A stretch of 64,000 bases of DNA from Cyclospora cayetanensis (GCF_002999335.1 NW_020312481.1:62001-126000), one strand, 5' to 3'; positions 33,758-45,183 are shown, numbered from the stretch's first letter. Notes: generated by a model not told the origin, from the letters alone. Program-made: numbers and translations.

Positions 33758-35555
33758 TCAGTCCATCAAGCGTTTCGCAAGCGGGCAGGGTGGCGGCCCC
33801 TCTCCCCTTCCAATCTTTTCCCAGTCGATCCCTTGGAAGTAAACGTCTGCCAAAACCTCGTCTAGCGTTATACGTTTCTCAATGTCGTCTTGCACCATTT
33901 TCACAATAAGTCGAACAAAGGCTTTCTGGTTGGGAACATCCTGGTACATTCGCACGTGCGACAGCAGCCTGGCGAAAGCCACACCTAGAGCGTAGACGTC
34001 TGTCTTAATGCTAAACGGCACATACGAGCTATCAATGCTTAGCTCTGGGGCCGTGAAGCCTCGCGTGTGCGTGGCTTCTTCTTGCGGGCAAGGGAGGGAA
34101 ATTGGCCACAGCATCTCAAAGTCCGCCAGCTGAATGTGCCCTGTTTCAGAGACAAAGTAATTGGGGGGCTTTATATCCCGATGAAGAAAGCCTAATGCGT
34201 GCAGCCTCGACAAGGAGTAGGCCATCTCCGCCGCGGCGTGCTGGACGTCCATGCTCTTTGGAGCATCCCTGTAATACTGTGATAGGTCACAGCACGCCCT
34301 CGGCAGAACCAAGTAAATATTCCCTGTGCGCGGAGATCTAAACGCAGTCAAAATCGAGAAGAAGAGAGGATGGTTTCTCGGAATGTGCCACTGCATAACG
34401 TATGCCTCCCATATCGCCTGCTCCCTGCCATATTCCGGACGGTAGCTTCGGCCCTTGAGCGCAAAACCTTTTTTCCTCTCGCTGGGTCCAAGTTTTAAAA
34501 AGTCAGCTAATGCCTGCGAAGGCTTCTTCACGATACTCAGAAACGTACGCCTCCGCGTTCCCTCCTTCAAAGCACCTCCTGGAATCACCACGGGAGCTCC
34601 CGGGGGACCGACTGCACGACCCTCTAACCCGTCAGCGACCAGGCGAAACTCCGGAAAGACATTCTCATCCACGCGAGGCATTCGCATCATATACCACGTC
34701 CACGACCACGGCTTGTCTGAAAAACCAGCGGCCGTTATTATACATATATACACATAATAACACAATGCCCCTACATGCCCTCCATCTGGTCACGGCCTCC
34801 GCATCACCCCACCCCACATATGAAGAAGCGAGAGAGATAGAGAGAGAGCGAGAAAAAAAAGTGGAAAAGGCACCATCGCCTCAAAGGCTCTCTACGCGTG
34901 CAGGCCCCGCTCTACACTGCTACTTGACAGCCATGACATGTATGCATCTTGCAATCGGGAGCTATTCGCAGAAAGCAGAGGCAGCGCAACATTTCAATCC
35001 TAAAGGGCGTCCCACAGCTCACTCTTTAGGGCGTTTTCCAAAGCCTTAAAAGCCCAACGAATGGAGCTTAAATGCTCGCGCGCAAAAGCCCCCCCCGCCA
35101 GCAACATGGCCCCTGCTCCCGCGACGGCCCTGAGGAACGTAAACACAACAAAGAGACACATGAGCAGGAATGCACGCGCGGGGTAGCCAGGAGCACAGCC
35201 TGACTTAAAAGGATGCCTTCAGTTGAGTTCGAAAAAGAACCTACAGGAGGCGGCGAGGGGCCCCTTGGTTGTTTGGCTGAAGGCCCCCTGCGAGAAGCTC
35301 CAACTCCTCTTCTGTTGCACCGGCAGTCTCTGCCTCAGAAAAAAGATCCGCTAAAGCGCTTTCTGCCCCGATGTTCGCCGCATCCACGGAAGCAGTAAGG
35401 GCCTCAGGCTGTAGAGCACCTTCTACGGCAGTGCCCGTTTTATCAAACTCCGCGAGAGGGGGGGCCGTACTCGCCACAACCTCAAAATCGGAAATGGCAG
35501 GGCAAATGAGAACGCAAAATAAGGCCGCAGTAGCGGCCTCCCAACCCCGCTTCAT
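33758..35555 (-). CDS. Secreted protein kinase, rhoptry kinase (ROPK) family
   Basis: The gene has three exons in consistent phase: 35555-35245, 35129-35023 and 34716-33758, giving 458 residues. The start MKRGWEAATAALFCVLICPA is a typical signal peptide. Exon 2 adds an amphipathic stretch (REHLSSIRWAFKALENALK). Exon 3 is a protein kinase domain. It has a candidate VAIK-type lysine in FLSIVKK (about 203-204), an alpha-C region REQAIWE (238-243), a hinge-like LVLPRA, the catalytic loop HRDIKPPN (Asp320, Asn325), LADFE in place of DFG (Asp338 kept, Gly changed to Glu340) and TAPE (361-363). Signal peptide plus a divergent kinase fits coccidian rhoptry kinases secreted into the host cell. Whether it is catalytically active is open: the catalytic Asp, Asn and Mg-binding Asp are present, but no classic glycine loop is obvious. 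Confidence 0.8.
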
Positions 35556-36488
35556 GGCTGCTGCTGCGGTGACACGCGCGCGAAGTGCAACCTGTTGCCG
35601 CCACTGGAAGGTTTGGCGAGTATTTGTGTTGACGAAATATCCGCGTGGCCTGGATATGCATATGCCTGTGGCCCCCCACTAGCCAGCAGTAAGCCCTAGA
35701 GACGAGAGAAAGATGCATGCAGGGATTACTGCTTACAGGCTGCGCACAGCCTCAGCGGCCTCAACGAATGCGCTTGCCGCGTCATCCACTCAAGACTGGG
35801 GGCCGAGAGAGGGGTCGCCTACTACATAAAGCAGCACAGGATAGAGGAACGCAATACAGTACAGCTACCTACGAGCCACCTGCCGGCTTAGGTCCTAAGA
35901 TCGTGTTGCTACTCCATGTAGAGGGGGAGCGAAGGAGACGAGGCATCACGCGTGGACTCAGCTAAACACAGACGGCTTGCACAGAAGAGGGTCAGGAACG
36001 ACAGAACATGCAACCCTCAACTGTTACGCATCCCTACGTCCCTGCTTGCCGTACTTTTCCTCATGCGGCCGCGCCCAAGAAAATGTCGCTTTTAACGCAC
36101 GAGCGAGTGTTGCGGCTTTTGTAGAGAACAAATCACGCCGCCGTAATTAGAGCGAATGGAAGCAACAGGAAAAATCCATCAACCCGCTGAAACAAGGGGA
36201 AAACGTGGAAGGCGGCAGTGGTTCTAGCACAACGAGCCAAGGCTTCGCAGCAGCTGTAGTGCGGGCCACATATACGGCAGCCCTTTGCAGGACGGCACTC
36301 CGTGTCTAGAGACAGATTACCTGCTATGCATTTCGTTTTTTTCGGTTGAATGGTTGATTGCGGATACATTTTGAGTTGCTAAGACGAACGCGCTACATTT
36401 GTTTTTTCGAGAACCGCGGATTCGGGGCTGCTTCGTTTCCCACATCTGTATTCTACTCGCGTTCGATTTAACCGAAAGCTGCTGCACC
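35556..36488. other. Divergent intergenic region
   Basis: This lies between the start of the minus-strand kinase and the plus-strand small mitochondrial-type gene. It presumably holds both promoters. No motif could be singled out and no further gene is supported. Confidence 0.5.
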
Positions 36489-37200
36489 ATGCTGCGTCTC
36501 TCCAGGGCTCTCAGGCTACATGTCAAGGTCCCTGAATTTACCAGGGACAGATTCTTCCGAAGAGTCAGTCTCCCACGGGGGAGCGTCGGGTAGGGGGGCA
36601 GAGACAGAGGGGGAAGGTACCCGCGGTATGCCATTTGTCGAGCAGGAGAGACACGGGGGAGATGCTGCCACAGGGCTATTCATTGAGGATCGAATGCTCC
36701 ATCGGGAGTGTGGGAGGAGATCTGAATGCCACAGCTGTGCGTATGCATGTCGGCGCGGTGCCCGCGGCATGAAAAGGCCTACGTGTGGTTGCTGAGCGGA
36801 GAGAAGAGGGAAGATCGGTTTTTTTACTCAGGCAGCTGCGTTCGTGTTTGCTGCAGCCTAACATGTTGGAGGCCGATAGAGCAAGGCTCTACTATTGGAA
36901 CCTGTTTAGCATCGCGGCTACTGCGGTTCCCATATGGTATATGATGCATGTAAGTCAGCAGCTTCGCACTTAGGGCAAGTTAATAGGAAGTTGTTGGTGG
37001 AGGGCAGTATACTGCTACGTGCAGGGGTCTGTTTTTTTTCACGGCATTTTGGCCTGCCGAAGGCCGTGCGGCGTTTGCGCCTGCAGGTAAATTACCGCTT
37101 CTGCGAAGAATCAGTGTTGCTCTCGGAATCTCTGGGTGCTTCCCGCTCGGGGAAAACAGACCTGGCGCTCTACTACCCACACAAGCTGCAGCAGCACTAA
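36489..37200 (+). CDS. Small one-pass membrane protein, probably mitochondrial
   Basis: Three exons join in phase (36489-36589, 36832-36949, 37087-37200) to give 110 residues. Donors are CGG/GTAGGG and CAT/GTAAGT; acceptors are TTTACTCAG and CGCCTGCAG. The N-terminus (MLRLSRALRLHVKVPE) is basic with Ser/Leu and no acids before residue 16, like a mitochondrial presequence. A single hydrophobic segment (LYYWNLFSIAATAVPIWYMM) follows in exon 2. The C-terminus is polar and ends KLQQH. Size and layout resemble small accessory subunits of respiratory complexes, several of which are lineage-specific in apicomplexans. I do not recognise the family and infer location only from the sequence pattern. 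Confidence 0.55.
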
Positions 37201-37290
37201 ATTAGTGGAGTACAGGGAAGAAAACAGAGGAAGAAGGGAGGCGTAGGAGAAGCGGTAGGACAAGGTGGGAAACGTCCCGAGGGGTGACAC

Positions 37291-37528
37291 ACACCTTTCG
37301 GGAATGTCGCCCTCCCCGCTCACCACCGCTTGGCGAAAAAGGACTTTGTAGTCTGCTTCTCTGACGTGCTCTCTGGCTTTGTGCATCTCTAAGTAGTGAA
37401 TGGTAGTGTCTCCTGATGGACGCACATATCCGGCAGCTGCCAAGGATCTGCACGTGTACTTTCCTATTCAAACCTCGTGTTGCGGCGATATCTAGGCCGC
37501 TGGCCGCGGTGACAGTTTGCAGAGGCAT
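37291..37528 (-). CDS. Possible small hypothetical gene or exon
   Basis: A protein-like frame (YVRPSGDTTIHYLEMHKARE, then ADYKVLFRQAVVSGEGDIPE) runs from about 37444 to a good donor AAAG/GTGTGT at 37291. An ATG at 37528 starts MPLQTVTAASGLDIAATR in another frame, which would join in phase only through a 37-base intron. That would be unusually short, so the 5' end is uncertain. It is tail-to-tail with the small mitochondrial-type gene. Unrecognised. Confidence 0.35.
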
Positions 37529-38151
37529 GCTTTATAGAAGGCTTTAGTTTCGGGAACTGCTAAGGAGCCTTCGGTGTCTTCACGATCCCCCCTGTTTTTC
37601 GCGCCGAGACTTCTCGGGCCTCCTTTCCTGAAAAAAACTGTCAGGACGCTGCCCCTGGGTGAAAAGCCTCTAACCTGCTCCGCCTTTCGGCTGAGTATTG
37701 AAGAGCCAAGAAAGGCAAGTGCATGCTCTTAGCGTAGAAGCCTATGTGGGGTAACTTCTCGGGCTCAGGGGTGGCTTACGTCGAGCGAGCTGGATCTAGG
37801 GCGTAAGACACAGCGCGTTTTGGTGTCAAACATTGGTTTACGGCAGAAGAAGGGTGTGGCACTACGCCAAGAAGGGTAGTGATGGGAATGGCAGGAGAGA
37901 AGCGGCTGCGTTGCCCACAGTGGGAACCTAAACGGACAACCGCCTTTCAGAGCGGCGGGTTAAGCTGTATAAGCAAGAAGGGGTGGAAGCAGAAAGGAAG
38001 AAGCGAGGTGTCAGTCGGTGGAGGGAGACCCCAACGGCTACTAGCGAGCAGCGGGAGGTTGTACAGATTAGTTGTAAATTACCCTCCACGCAGGATGTCC
38101 GTTCGTGCCTCTATTCTCCGGATACCTGGAAGCCTCCAGCGCCTGTCTCAC
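37529..38151. other. Intergenic, nothing recognised
   Basis: Only short frames without splice support lie between the possible small minus-strand gene and the phosphatase 3' end. Confidence 0.5.
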
Positions 38152-39152
38152 TCAGGCGGAAATGCCCTCCTTCTCGATCAGACCCTCAATTCCTTTTTCT
38201 ATTAAGTCAAAAACTCCTAGATGCCCCCCTTCGTAGTACCTGCAGCCATAGAGTTTTCGCCTTTTCACACCATTTTTCCGCTGGAATCTCATCACAGGGC
38301 CCAAGGGGTTGGGGGAAAATATAATACTCTTGGCCGTGCTGCCCTTGCAGCTCGCACTAGAACGGATTCTTTCCTCTCCTTTGAGACGTTTGCAACTCGC
38401 ATGCCTAACCCGCCCTCTTTTTCAAGTTAAGGCCTGGCATCGAGCAGGAGGGTCTTTAGCATTTAGGGTTTCTCAAATGAAAGCTTACGGGTCGGGAACT
38501 TCTTCGGTGCCACACTGCGGGGCATAGTCCCTAATAAGAAGCTTGAGCTTGTGCTTCTGCTGTGGGGGGCACATGGACGAGAGGTTTCGAAGATTCGATC
38601 TGTCCATCGCCACTATGAGGTCAAATGTCTCGAAGTCTGCGCCCGCCCAAGACAGACCGCCAAGGACCCTGAGGAGCTTTGCGAGTGCGAATTGGCCTTG
38701 TTGCGTGTTCTCAGTTGGCGGTGTCAGGGAGGAGCGCTAAAAAGAGGCAGGCGAGGGAGATGGTTTACCCCAGATAGGTGCTTGCAAGGCGGCATTGAGG
38801 CATGCATACAGCGGGCTACGTAGGCCTCCTGCCCCCCCCCAAAACTAGCAGACACATCCAAACGGCCTGTTAAAGCCGAAACGCTGGCACTCAGCTCTAA
38901 CTTACCAGATTTTCTGACCTGTCTGGCTCGGTGAGGCGTCAAGTCGATCCCTCTTTTCCTTGCGGCGGCAATCATCTCCCTCATTGCAGGGTCTCCCTCG
39001 GTATGACCTCCAGTGGCAGCAGAGGCCACATAGAGGGGCCCCTGGGAGCCACCGGGAGCTTTGGGAAGATTCAGCTTCGCCCTGAAGATGTACTCGGCTG
39101 TAGGGGAGCGGTTGACGTTCCCCAGACATACGAACAAAACGGAGCGCACCAT
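38152..39152 (-). CDS. Low-molecular-weight phosphotyrosine protein phosphatase
   Basis: Exons 39152-38906, 38636-38489 and 38239-38152 join in phase to give 160 residues, the usual family length. The P-loop VCLGNVNRSPTAE holds the CX5R signature (Cys9 nucleophile, Arg15). The FDLIVAMDRSNLRNL block and the general-acid loop VPDPYYEGG (Asp131, split by intron 2 between Pro and Tyr) follow, then a helix ending DLIEKGIEGLIEK. All catalytic residues of the family are present. Compared with the common CLGNICRSP, the second P-loop cysteine is Asn14, so the Cys pair that protects many LMW-PTPs from oxidation is missing here. An upstream in-frame ATG at 39185 would add eleven residues; 39152 gives the normal N-terminus. 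It dephosphorylates phosphotyrosine (or small acyl phosphates) in the cytosol. The gene is divergent from PheRS. Confidence 0.92.
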
Positions 39153-39612
39153 GATGCGCAAATCCTCGGCAGAAAAACCCTGCATCAAGACTTAAATCCG
39201 AAAAGCAAAGATTAGATCCCCTTTAAAAGAGGAAGAGGGAATAGGAGCTGCATAATAGGGCCTCATGGGAAAGGACCCACGGGGGGCCGGGGAGGGGGGG
39301 CCCACAACGAATGCATTTTACATATCCTTACGAGCTAAACCCTCGTGCGAGCAGCTAAGCCTTCGATTCCCCCAAACCTTAAGCCCTACATTTCGGGTTC
39401 TAGGCCACCTTTGCCCTCTACCTTCTCGTTCCTCTTTGCAAGGGGTTCCCATCGGAGTGGGCTGCTGAAGCGCGTCGAAAATAGCTTGACGGCTCTAGCT
39501 TCCCGCATTGACCCGCCCTTCCCCCTTTCCCCCGAAAGGTCTTTGGTATTTCCTTCAGCTCAGTGCTAGCTCCCCGAATCCTGCTGAAATCTGGGCTTTT
39601 TCCGTTGCCAGG
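39153..39612. promoter_or_regulatory. Shared upstream region of phosphatase and PheRS genes
   Basis: This stretch of about 460 bases lies between two divergent start codons, so it must hold both promoters if the gene models are right. No specific element could be identified by eye. Confidence 0.4.
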
Positions 39613-42600
39613 ATGTCGGACGAAGGGAGTCTGCTCTCCCTCCTGCGCGAGCTGGAGCCCCTTTTCGCTGCTGGGGGGACCCCCAATACCTTGGAACTTA
39701 CGAGGGCTCATCCCGAGTGGGGTTCCCATGAGAGGGTCCTAGGCCTGTGCAAGTCGCTTCAAGCACGGGAGTACATCCAGCTGACGCAAAGAGAGAAGAC
39801 AGTGTGGCTCCTCACGCCCGAGGGGGAGAGTTATGCCGAAAAAGGCATGCCTGAGACCAACCTCCTGCGATGGATGCAGCTAAACCCGCAAGTATGCTCC
39901 GAAAGCTCCAGTCTCGAACCGTCGGGGGCAGAGAAGCAGCATATGTGTCCATGAGGCGGGGAATACACATAGGACTGACACTCCCTGTTACAGGCAAAGA
40001 GAGCTCTCGCAAAACCTTAGCCATGTACAGAATATCAGTATTCCTAGATGTACAAGCAAGCACGCAGCCGCACTGGCTGCAAGCGAAGGAATTATCATGA
40101 GGGCCAGGCCTCCTTTCGGCGTATAGGGCTTGTCTGTTACCGCCGTTCGCTGCGTGATGCTCCGATGCAGGAAGGGGGATATGAGCTGGATGCACTCAAA
40201 CGCAGTTTCGGGGCTGAAACAGATGTTGCCCTGGCGAATGCAATGAAACTCGGATGGTGCAAATTCGACAAGCAAACCAAGAGGGTGCAGCCACAGCAGA
40301 ACGACTCTCCCCAGGCAGCGCCTCAGGGAATGCCCGAAGCCATTGACAAGGGCCAGAGCATCTTGAAAGCCATCAGAGAGTGGCGCGAAAAGGATCAAGA
40401 AACCGTGGAAGATACGGAAGAGCTGCTGCTGGATGCACTGCGCACCATCGAGCCCGCAAAACAACCGGACAAACTCTTGCAGGTTGGGTGTTTTTTTGTA
40501 GCCTTCTCTGCGAATGTACTCTCGAGTGTTCTCCTGCCGTCACGATGCTTAATGCAAGATATCTGGACAAGTGGACTGTTGCTCTTCTTCCTGCATCCGG
40601 GAAGGCATCGATACCTCCGCAGGGTTGACTGTCGCTTGGGCTTCACGGCGTGATTGTGATGGCGTGTGTTGCCTGGCAATAGGAGCTGAAGAAGCGGAAG
40701 CTCGTCGAAACAAAGAGGCTGAAATTCTTCGCCCTTGCGAAGGCAGCGAATTTCAAAACGGAGCTCCAGAAGCCTCTGGCAGATTTGACAGCGAAGTGCA
40801 TCGCCAGCGATCAGTGGAAGCAACAAGGTGGGTAAACTTAGTTTTTAGGGGTTGTTTAGAGAAGAGTTCCGTGCGCGAAAGTCTACAGGGTAGGGAATGG
40901 GGGCACGGGCGTTGATGAGACTCTGCAGGTCTAGCTTTCACGATTTGTTGCCTCCTATGTGGTGTATGCACACTGCTTGGCTTGTTTGAGCGGTGTTGCG
41001 CATCCGAAGAGTTGAAGCCATACAACTTCTTCGCCTGCGGCACCAAACTGCGGCGAGGCGCCCCACACCCGCTCATGTTGGTGCAGAAGCAGTTCAAGCA
41101 TGTCCTTACGGCCATGGGCTTCCAGGTATGGCCTTGGCGTTTGTAGGGTGTTGAGATTTAAGGTTTGGCATGATGCTGCTAAAGAGCTGGGTTTGCCTGG
41201 AGTCACTTTTAGCATTGGAGGAAGCTAATGACATGCCGTGCTGATTTGAGGAGTTTATTTGCGCGCGTGCGTGTGTGGGGGGGTCTCGCATTTATCTCTG
41301 CGTGGCCCGCATGCGGATGTGCGTGTCGCTTGCTGATAACATTTTTTGGGAACTAAGACCAGCTTGGTGCCGACTCGCGTTCGGACTTCGGCTTACTACC
41401 CTTTGAGAGTGTGTTCATGGGTTTGGTGGGTCCTTCAGGAAATGGACACCAATCAGTTCGTGGAGAATTCCTTCTGGTGCTTCGACGCCCTCTACATGCC
41501 TCAGCAGCACCCCGCAAGAGACGCGCAAGATACATTCTTCATCAAGGTCTATCTCGGGTTTAGCGAGGAGCGGGGTGGTGCCTGCAGTGTTCAGGGCTGT
41601 AGCCGTGATGTACAGAGGTTTCGTGAGGGTCACTCCCAAAAGTTATTGGATGTGCAGCAGCGATCAGTCCGAGAGGGATGTGCTTAGAGCATTTATTTGA
41701 AAAGATCAGAGCCTATTGAGCCTTTCAAGGTCCTTCTGTCTCTGCACCCGAGATGGTCTGTGTTTATTAGGGGGAGTCCACAGCGCGCCTCGAGGGACGT
41801 GGGTGGTGTGTGATGTGTTGCTTTCCGTGTGTGCCCTTTGCATCACTGCATCTGCAGAGCCCCGAGCGCAGCCATCCCTCGATGCTGCCTGAGCAAGTAG
41901 TCTCGGATGTGCGCGTCATGCACGAACAAGGCGGATGCGGCTCCACAGGATGGAAGTATACTTGGTGAGGCATTGCTCTCTTGAGGTACAGGGTGTCTCT
42001 GTAGACTGTCCGTCTGCGCGGACATAGTGGACAGCAGGCGAGGGGCGAAGAGAAGTTCGCATACCCCATACGAGGACTTTCCTCCCCGTAACGCCGTCTG
42101 CTGATGTGGCGGGGGGGGGGATGGGGTGGCTTCAGGTCTTTGGATGAAGCCACCAAAAACATTATGCGAACTCACACCACTGCCGTCTCTGCTCGAATGT
42201 TGCACCAGATGGCTAAGGAGTACAAGCAGGCAAGCACCCTCATTACCGTTGCATTCGCTCCTGGCGAGGCGATGACAGTGCGGATGATGATGCGGATGAT
42301 ACCACAGCAACGTCACATAGATCTCAACAGACAGGCGCTGACTGTGGCTCTCAAGGAACCTCACCCTTTTGCTGCTAGGTCTTGCACAAAAATGTGGAGT
42401 TTCGGGTTTGTGCTGCAGACGGGCGTGTTCACACCTCGGAAGCTTTTTTCGATTGACCGAGTGTTTCGCAATGAATCTCTCGACGCAACACACCTGGCGG
42501 AGTTTCACCAGGTACAGTTCAGGGGTTGAGAGACGCATAACGCGCGAGCAGGCCCCATGGAATACAGAGGAAGAAAAAGCAGCACCCTGGGGGTGGCCAG

Positions 42601-43780
42601 CCGGCAGCCATTACGGGGGACGAATGTGTCGAATGGAAGAAGATTTGGTGGCAGCCAAAGGGTCTGGATTCGGCTGTTTTCTCAGGTGGAGGGAGTTGTT
42701 GCGGGTTACGGCCTTTCTCTGGGGCACCTCATGGGCGTAATGCGCACGTTCTACACGGCTATCGGCATCGAGGAACTACGGTCAGAGAAGAAGCTCTCGA
42801 GGCCTGTATCACGCTTTCAGATTTTCGAATTATCATACACACATGCTGCAAGTCTATTCCAAGTAATTAAGGGCTTTTCAATTGTGTGCTGCAGATTCAA
42901 GCCAACATTCAATCCCTATACGGAGCCGTCCATGGAGATATTTGGCTTTCATACAGGCCTTCGCCGGTGAGGCCTTCGCTCGTGAATTTGGGGGCTGTAG
43001 ACACAGTTTGTCTGTTTATGCTCGGTGCTGTAGGGGCCACATGCTTCGGGGCGGCTTCTTGTTTAAGGCTTCTAGGGCTTCATTGCATGGTGACTGCTGG
43101 ACGTGACAGGTGGATCGAGGTTGGCAACAGCGGAATGTTCCGTCCGGAGATGCTCCGGCCCCTAGGCCTCCCGGAGGATGTTGTTGTAATTGCATGGGGG
43201 CTCTCTCTCGAGCGGTAAGGAGCACACCTATCGCAGATGTTTTGTAGACAGAAGTAGCGGCAACGAGGCAGGCAGCCCAGCGAGGACATGTTCGGGGGGT
43301 GATGGGGTAGGGGGAGGGAAAGCGAGCGAAATGTGCGGAACAAACAAGCAAGCAAGCCAGGGTCAACTGAAGCGAAGTGTAGGGGGCAGCGTAGGCTGGA
43401 GACAAAGAACGGCTGGCCCACCTATAGGCACATAGGCAACAGAGCGTTGGAGGAGACTGCAGATGGAATCTTGCTTCCTTTTATTCTCTCGTTCTCTTCG
43501 CTTTTCCCATCTGGTGCCTGCTCTTTCTTGAACCTTTTCTCCACACAAAGTGTGGGAGTTCTGCTCTATTTTTGCGTGCTCGGTCGATGCCCCTCTCCTT
43601 GGCTGCGTGTGTCTCTATATTGCTCTGTTTGCCTGCTGCCTATAGCCATCTCGTTCCAATGTTGCCTGCCATCAAGTCACTTCCTCTGGATGCTTTTTGT
43701 TCAGGCCTACAATGATCAAATATGGCCTCAGCAATATCCGAGAGCTCTTCGGGCACAAGGCCCTTTTAGGGGGTGTCTAG
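39613..43780 (+). CDS. FARSA: Phenylalanine--tRNA ligase alpha subunit (cytosolic type)
   Basis: Twelve exons join in consistent phase: 39613-39891, 40171-40482, 40683-40827, 41010-41125, 41439-41546, 41858-41964, 42136-42229, 42419-42511, 42686-42780, 42895-42966, 43110-43214 and 43705-43780. They total 533 residues, as expected for the eukaryotic alpha chain. The N-terminal third is the winged-helix tRNA-binding region. The class II core shows [20 protein letters not shown], motif 2 ([10 protein letters not shown]), [35 protein letters not shown] and motif 3 (AWGLSLER, then PTMIKYG). It charges tRNA-Phe as an alpha2-beta2 enzyme; the beta subunit is not in this window. Intron 7 has a GC donor and no in-frame stop. 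Confidence 0.95.
42230..42418 (+). other. GC-AG intron of PheRS alpha, stop-free and a multiple of three
   Basis: The exon before ends KEYKQ at AAGCAG/GCAAGC and the next begins TGVFTPRK after GTGCTGCAG. Removing 189 bases restores the normal family spacing between the MAKEY helix and the [12 protein letters not shown] motif. Retained, it would insert 63 residues without a stop. Confidence 0.75.
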
Positions 43781-44364
43781 AACAAGCCCCTTAGAAGCAG
43801 TGCCGTTCGAAGTGCTCTAAGGGGAGCTTCTGATGATTGTCAATAAAAGGGTCTTGAGTGTGGCAGCCATCAGTTTCGTGTTGCTGGGGGGCCTTCAACG
43901 CGAGTCTGGGAGAAGGGCCTATTGGGCACCGTACAAGTGTGCAGGGGGAGCAGAACCCCCTGCGACGCCAGTCTTCCCCGAAAAGGATGTGTGGTGTCAT
44001 CGCGGCGATTTGTTGGTATGGAATTTTTGCCTCAAAGAGATTCCTGATTGCTGGCTCTGTTGCTTTTTGTTATTGATGGTGCTCTAGGATTTAGGGATGC
44101 CGCTCAGGGCTCGGGTAGGGGATTATCAAAGTGCAACGCTACAGAAGACGGTATACTAAATAGATCGGTGTCCTTGAACGCTGCTAAAGGTGGTCTGCAA
44201 GCAACATTTTAAAGGGGCCCCTTAGTTAGGGGTCCTGGTGGCTGCTGCAACAGCAAGCACGCATCTAGCCAGCAAGGCCCTCCAGGGAGCACTGGGGACG
44301 ATGGGGTGAGCCCCTTCGCAAAGCAGTCGCTTTAGCAGAGGCATTGGCAACAAGCGATGGGGCC
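43781..44364. other. Convergent intergenic region
   Basis: Lies between the PheRS alpha stop and the CSN7 stop. No gene or repeat is supported. Confidence 0.6.
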
Positions 44365-45183
44365 TCATGACCCTGCCTTTCCGAGGTGGTCTATAGCGTG
44401 GTGTTCTATAGCGTCTTTGGCGGTACGCAGATGGCAGATAATTTCGGAGAGGCGTCCGCTAAAGTCCTTTAAAAGGCCAATCATTGCTGGGATGTCTCTT
44501 TCTGTGGGGTCTCTGTTAAGGGCTCCACAGGAGTCGAGACACCCCAACTCGCCGTCTATGCGGCCATGGACCAAACCCAGACGCATGCAAGTCAACACTA
44601 ATTCCTCAACCTCAAGCTCTGTTAGCCACGCTTTTGTTGCTGCTGGGGTGCTGCTCCACCTGTCAAGCACTTCGCATCGACCTTCTATTTCGAGGTCAAC
44701 CTGGGAACACTCGGCAGAGGCCCCTGCAGGTTCGCAGCATCCAGGTGCTGCGAGCGCCTCCTGAATCTCGGAAAAGGCGAGGTGGGGGGAGACAGACGCT
44801 AAGGATGCCACCGTGAGCAGCCTAAGCTTGAACAGTATTGCTGGCGGTATAGGGGCCCCCAGAAGAGCTTCTCGACGCTCCACGAGATCTCGTACGGTCC
44901 CTGAGGCCATCAGTCGAAGCAAGAAGAGGGCTCGGGGGCCCCCCTCTAGGACACCCCCTTCTGCTGCGACCTCCTCGTTTCTGGAGGCCCCCAATTGCTG
45001 CACATTTTCCAGCTCCAGAAGTTCCCCAAATACGAAAACTTCGGGGTGCACTAGGGCTTCTTCAATGATTTGCATCAAGCTAGCCCCTTTCGCCTGGCGC
45101 GCGCGGGCAACAAGCGAGTCCAGGTGCCTCCTGCATGGCCCCCAGAGGGCCCCCATGGAGGCATCTGTGAAATCCTCGCACAT
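44365..45183 (-). CDS. CSN7: COP9 signalosome subunit 7 (PCI-domain protein)
   Basis: A single-exon frame of 272 residues starts at the first in-frame ATG (MCEDFTDASMGAL); the frame is open a little upstream without an ATG. The N-terminal half matches the CSN7 pattern: IIEEALVHPEVFVFGELLEL, then ENVQQL, then FLLRLMASGTVRDLVER. The PCI core follows (ILFKLRLLTVASLAS, LAFSEIQEAL, and a winged-helix segment ELEVEELVLTCMRLGLVHGRID), then a C-terminal helix (IGLLKDFSGRLSEIICHL). CSN7 is a scaffold subunit of the COP9 signalosome, which removes Nedd8 from cullin ligases. An insertion between EIQEAL and the winged helix (about 40 residues) is parasite-specific or species-specific. eIF3 and proteasome-lid PCI proteins are alternatives, but the HPEVFVFGELL block favours CSN7. 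Confidence 0.8.
   Translation of the reverse strand: MCEDFTDASMGALWGPCRRHLDSLVARARQAKGASLMQIIEEALVHPEVFVFGELLELENVQQLGASRNEEVAAEGGVLEGGPRALFLLRLMASGTVRDLVERREALLGAPIPPAILFKLRLLTVASLASVSPHLAFSEIQEALAAPGCCEPAGASAECSQVDLEIEGRCEVLDRWSSTPAATKAWLTELEVEELVLTCMRLGLVHGRIDGELGCLDSCGALNRDPTERDIPAMIGLLKDFSGRLSEIICHLRTAKDAIEHHAIDHLGKAGS

Noticed and set aside
38724..38905. C-terminal part of the phosphatase first ORF (read-through beyond RKSG)
   Set aside because: It is intron sequence after a GTAAGT donor; the real C-terminal half is in two downstream exons with the catalytic DP motif.
40048..40170. N-terminal extension of the second PheRS exon (open frame back to 40048)
   Set aside because: The family pattern and phase fit an acceptor at GATGCAG, with the exon starting at 40171.
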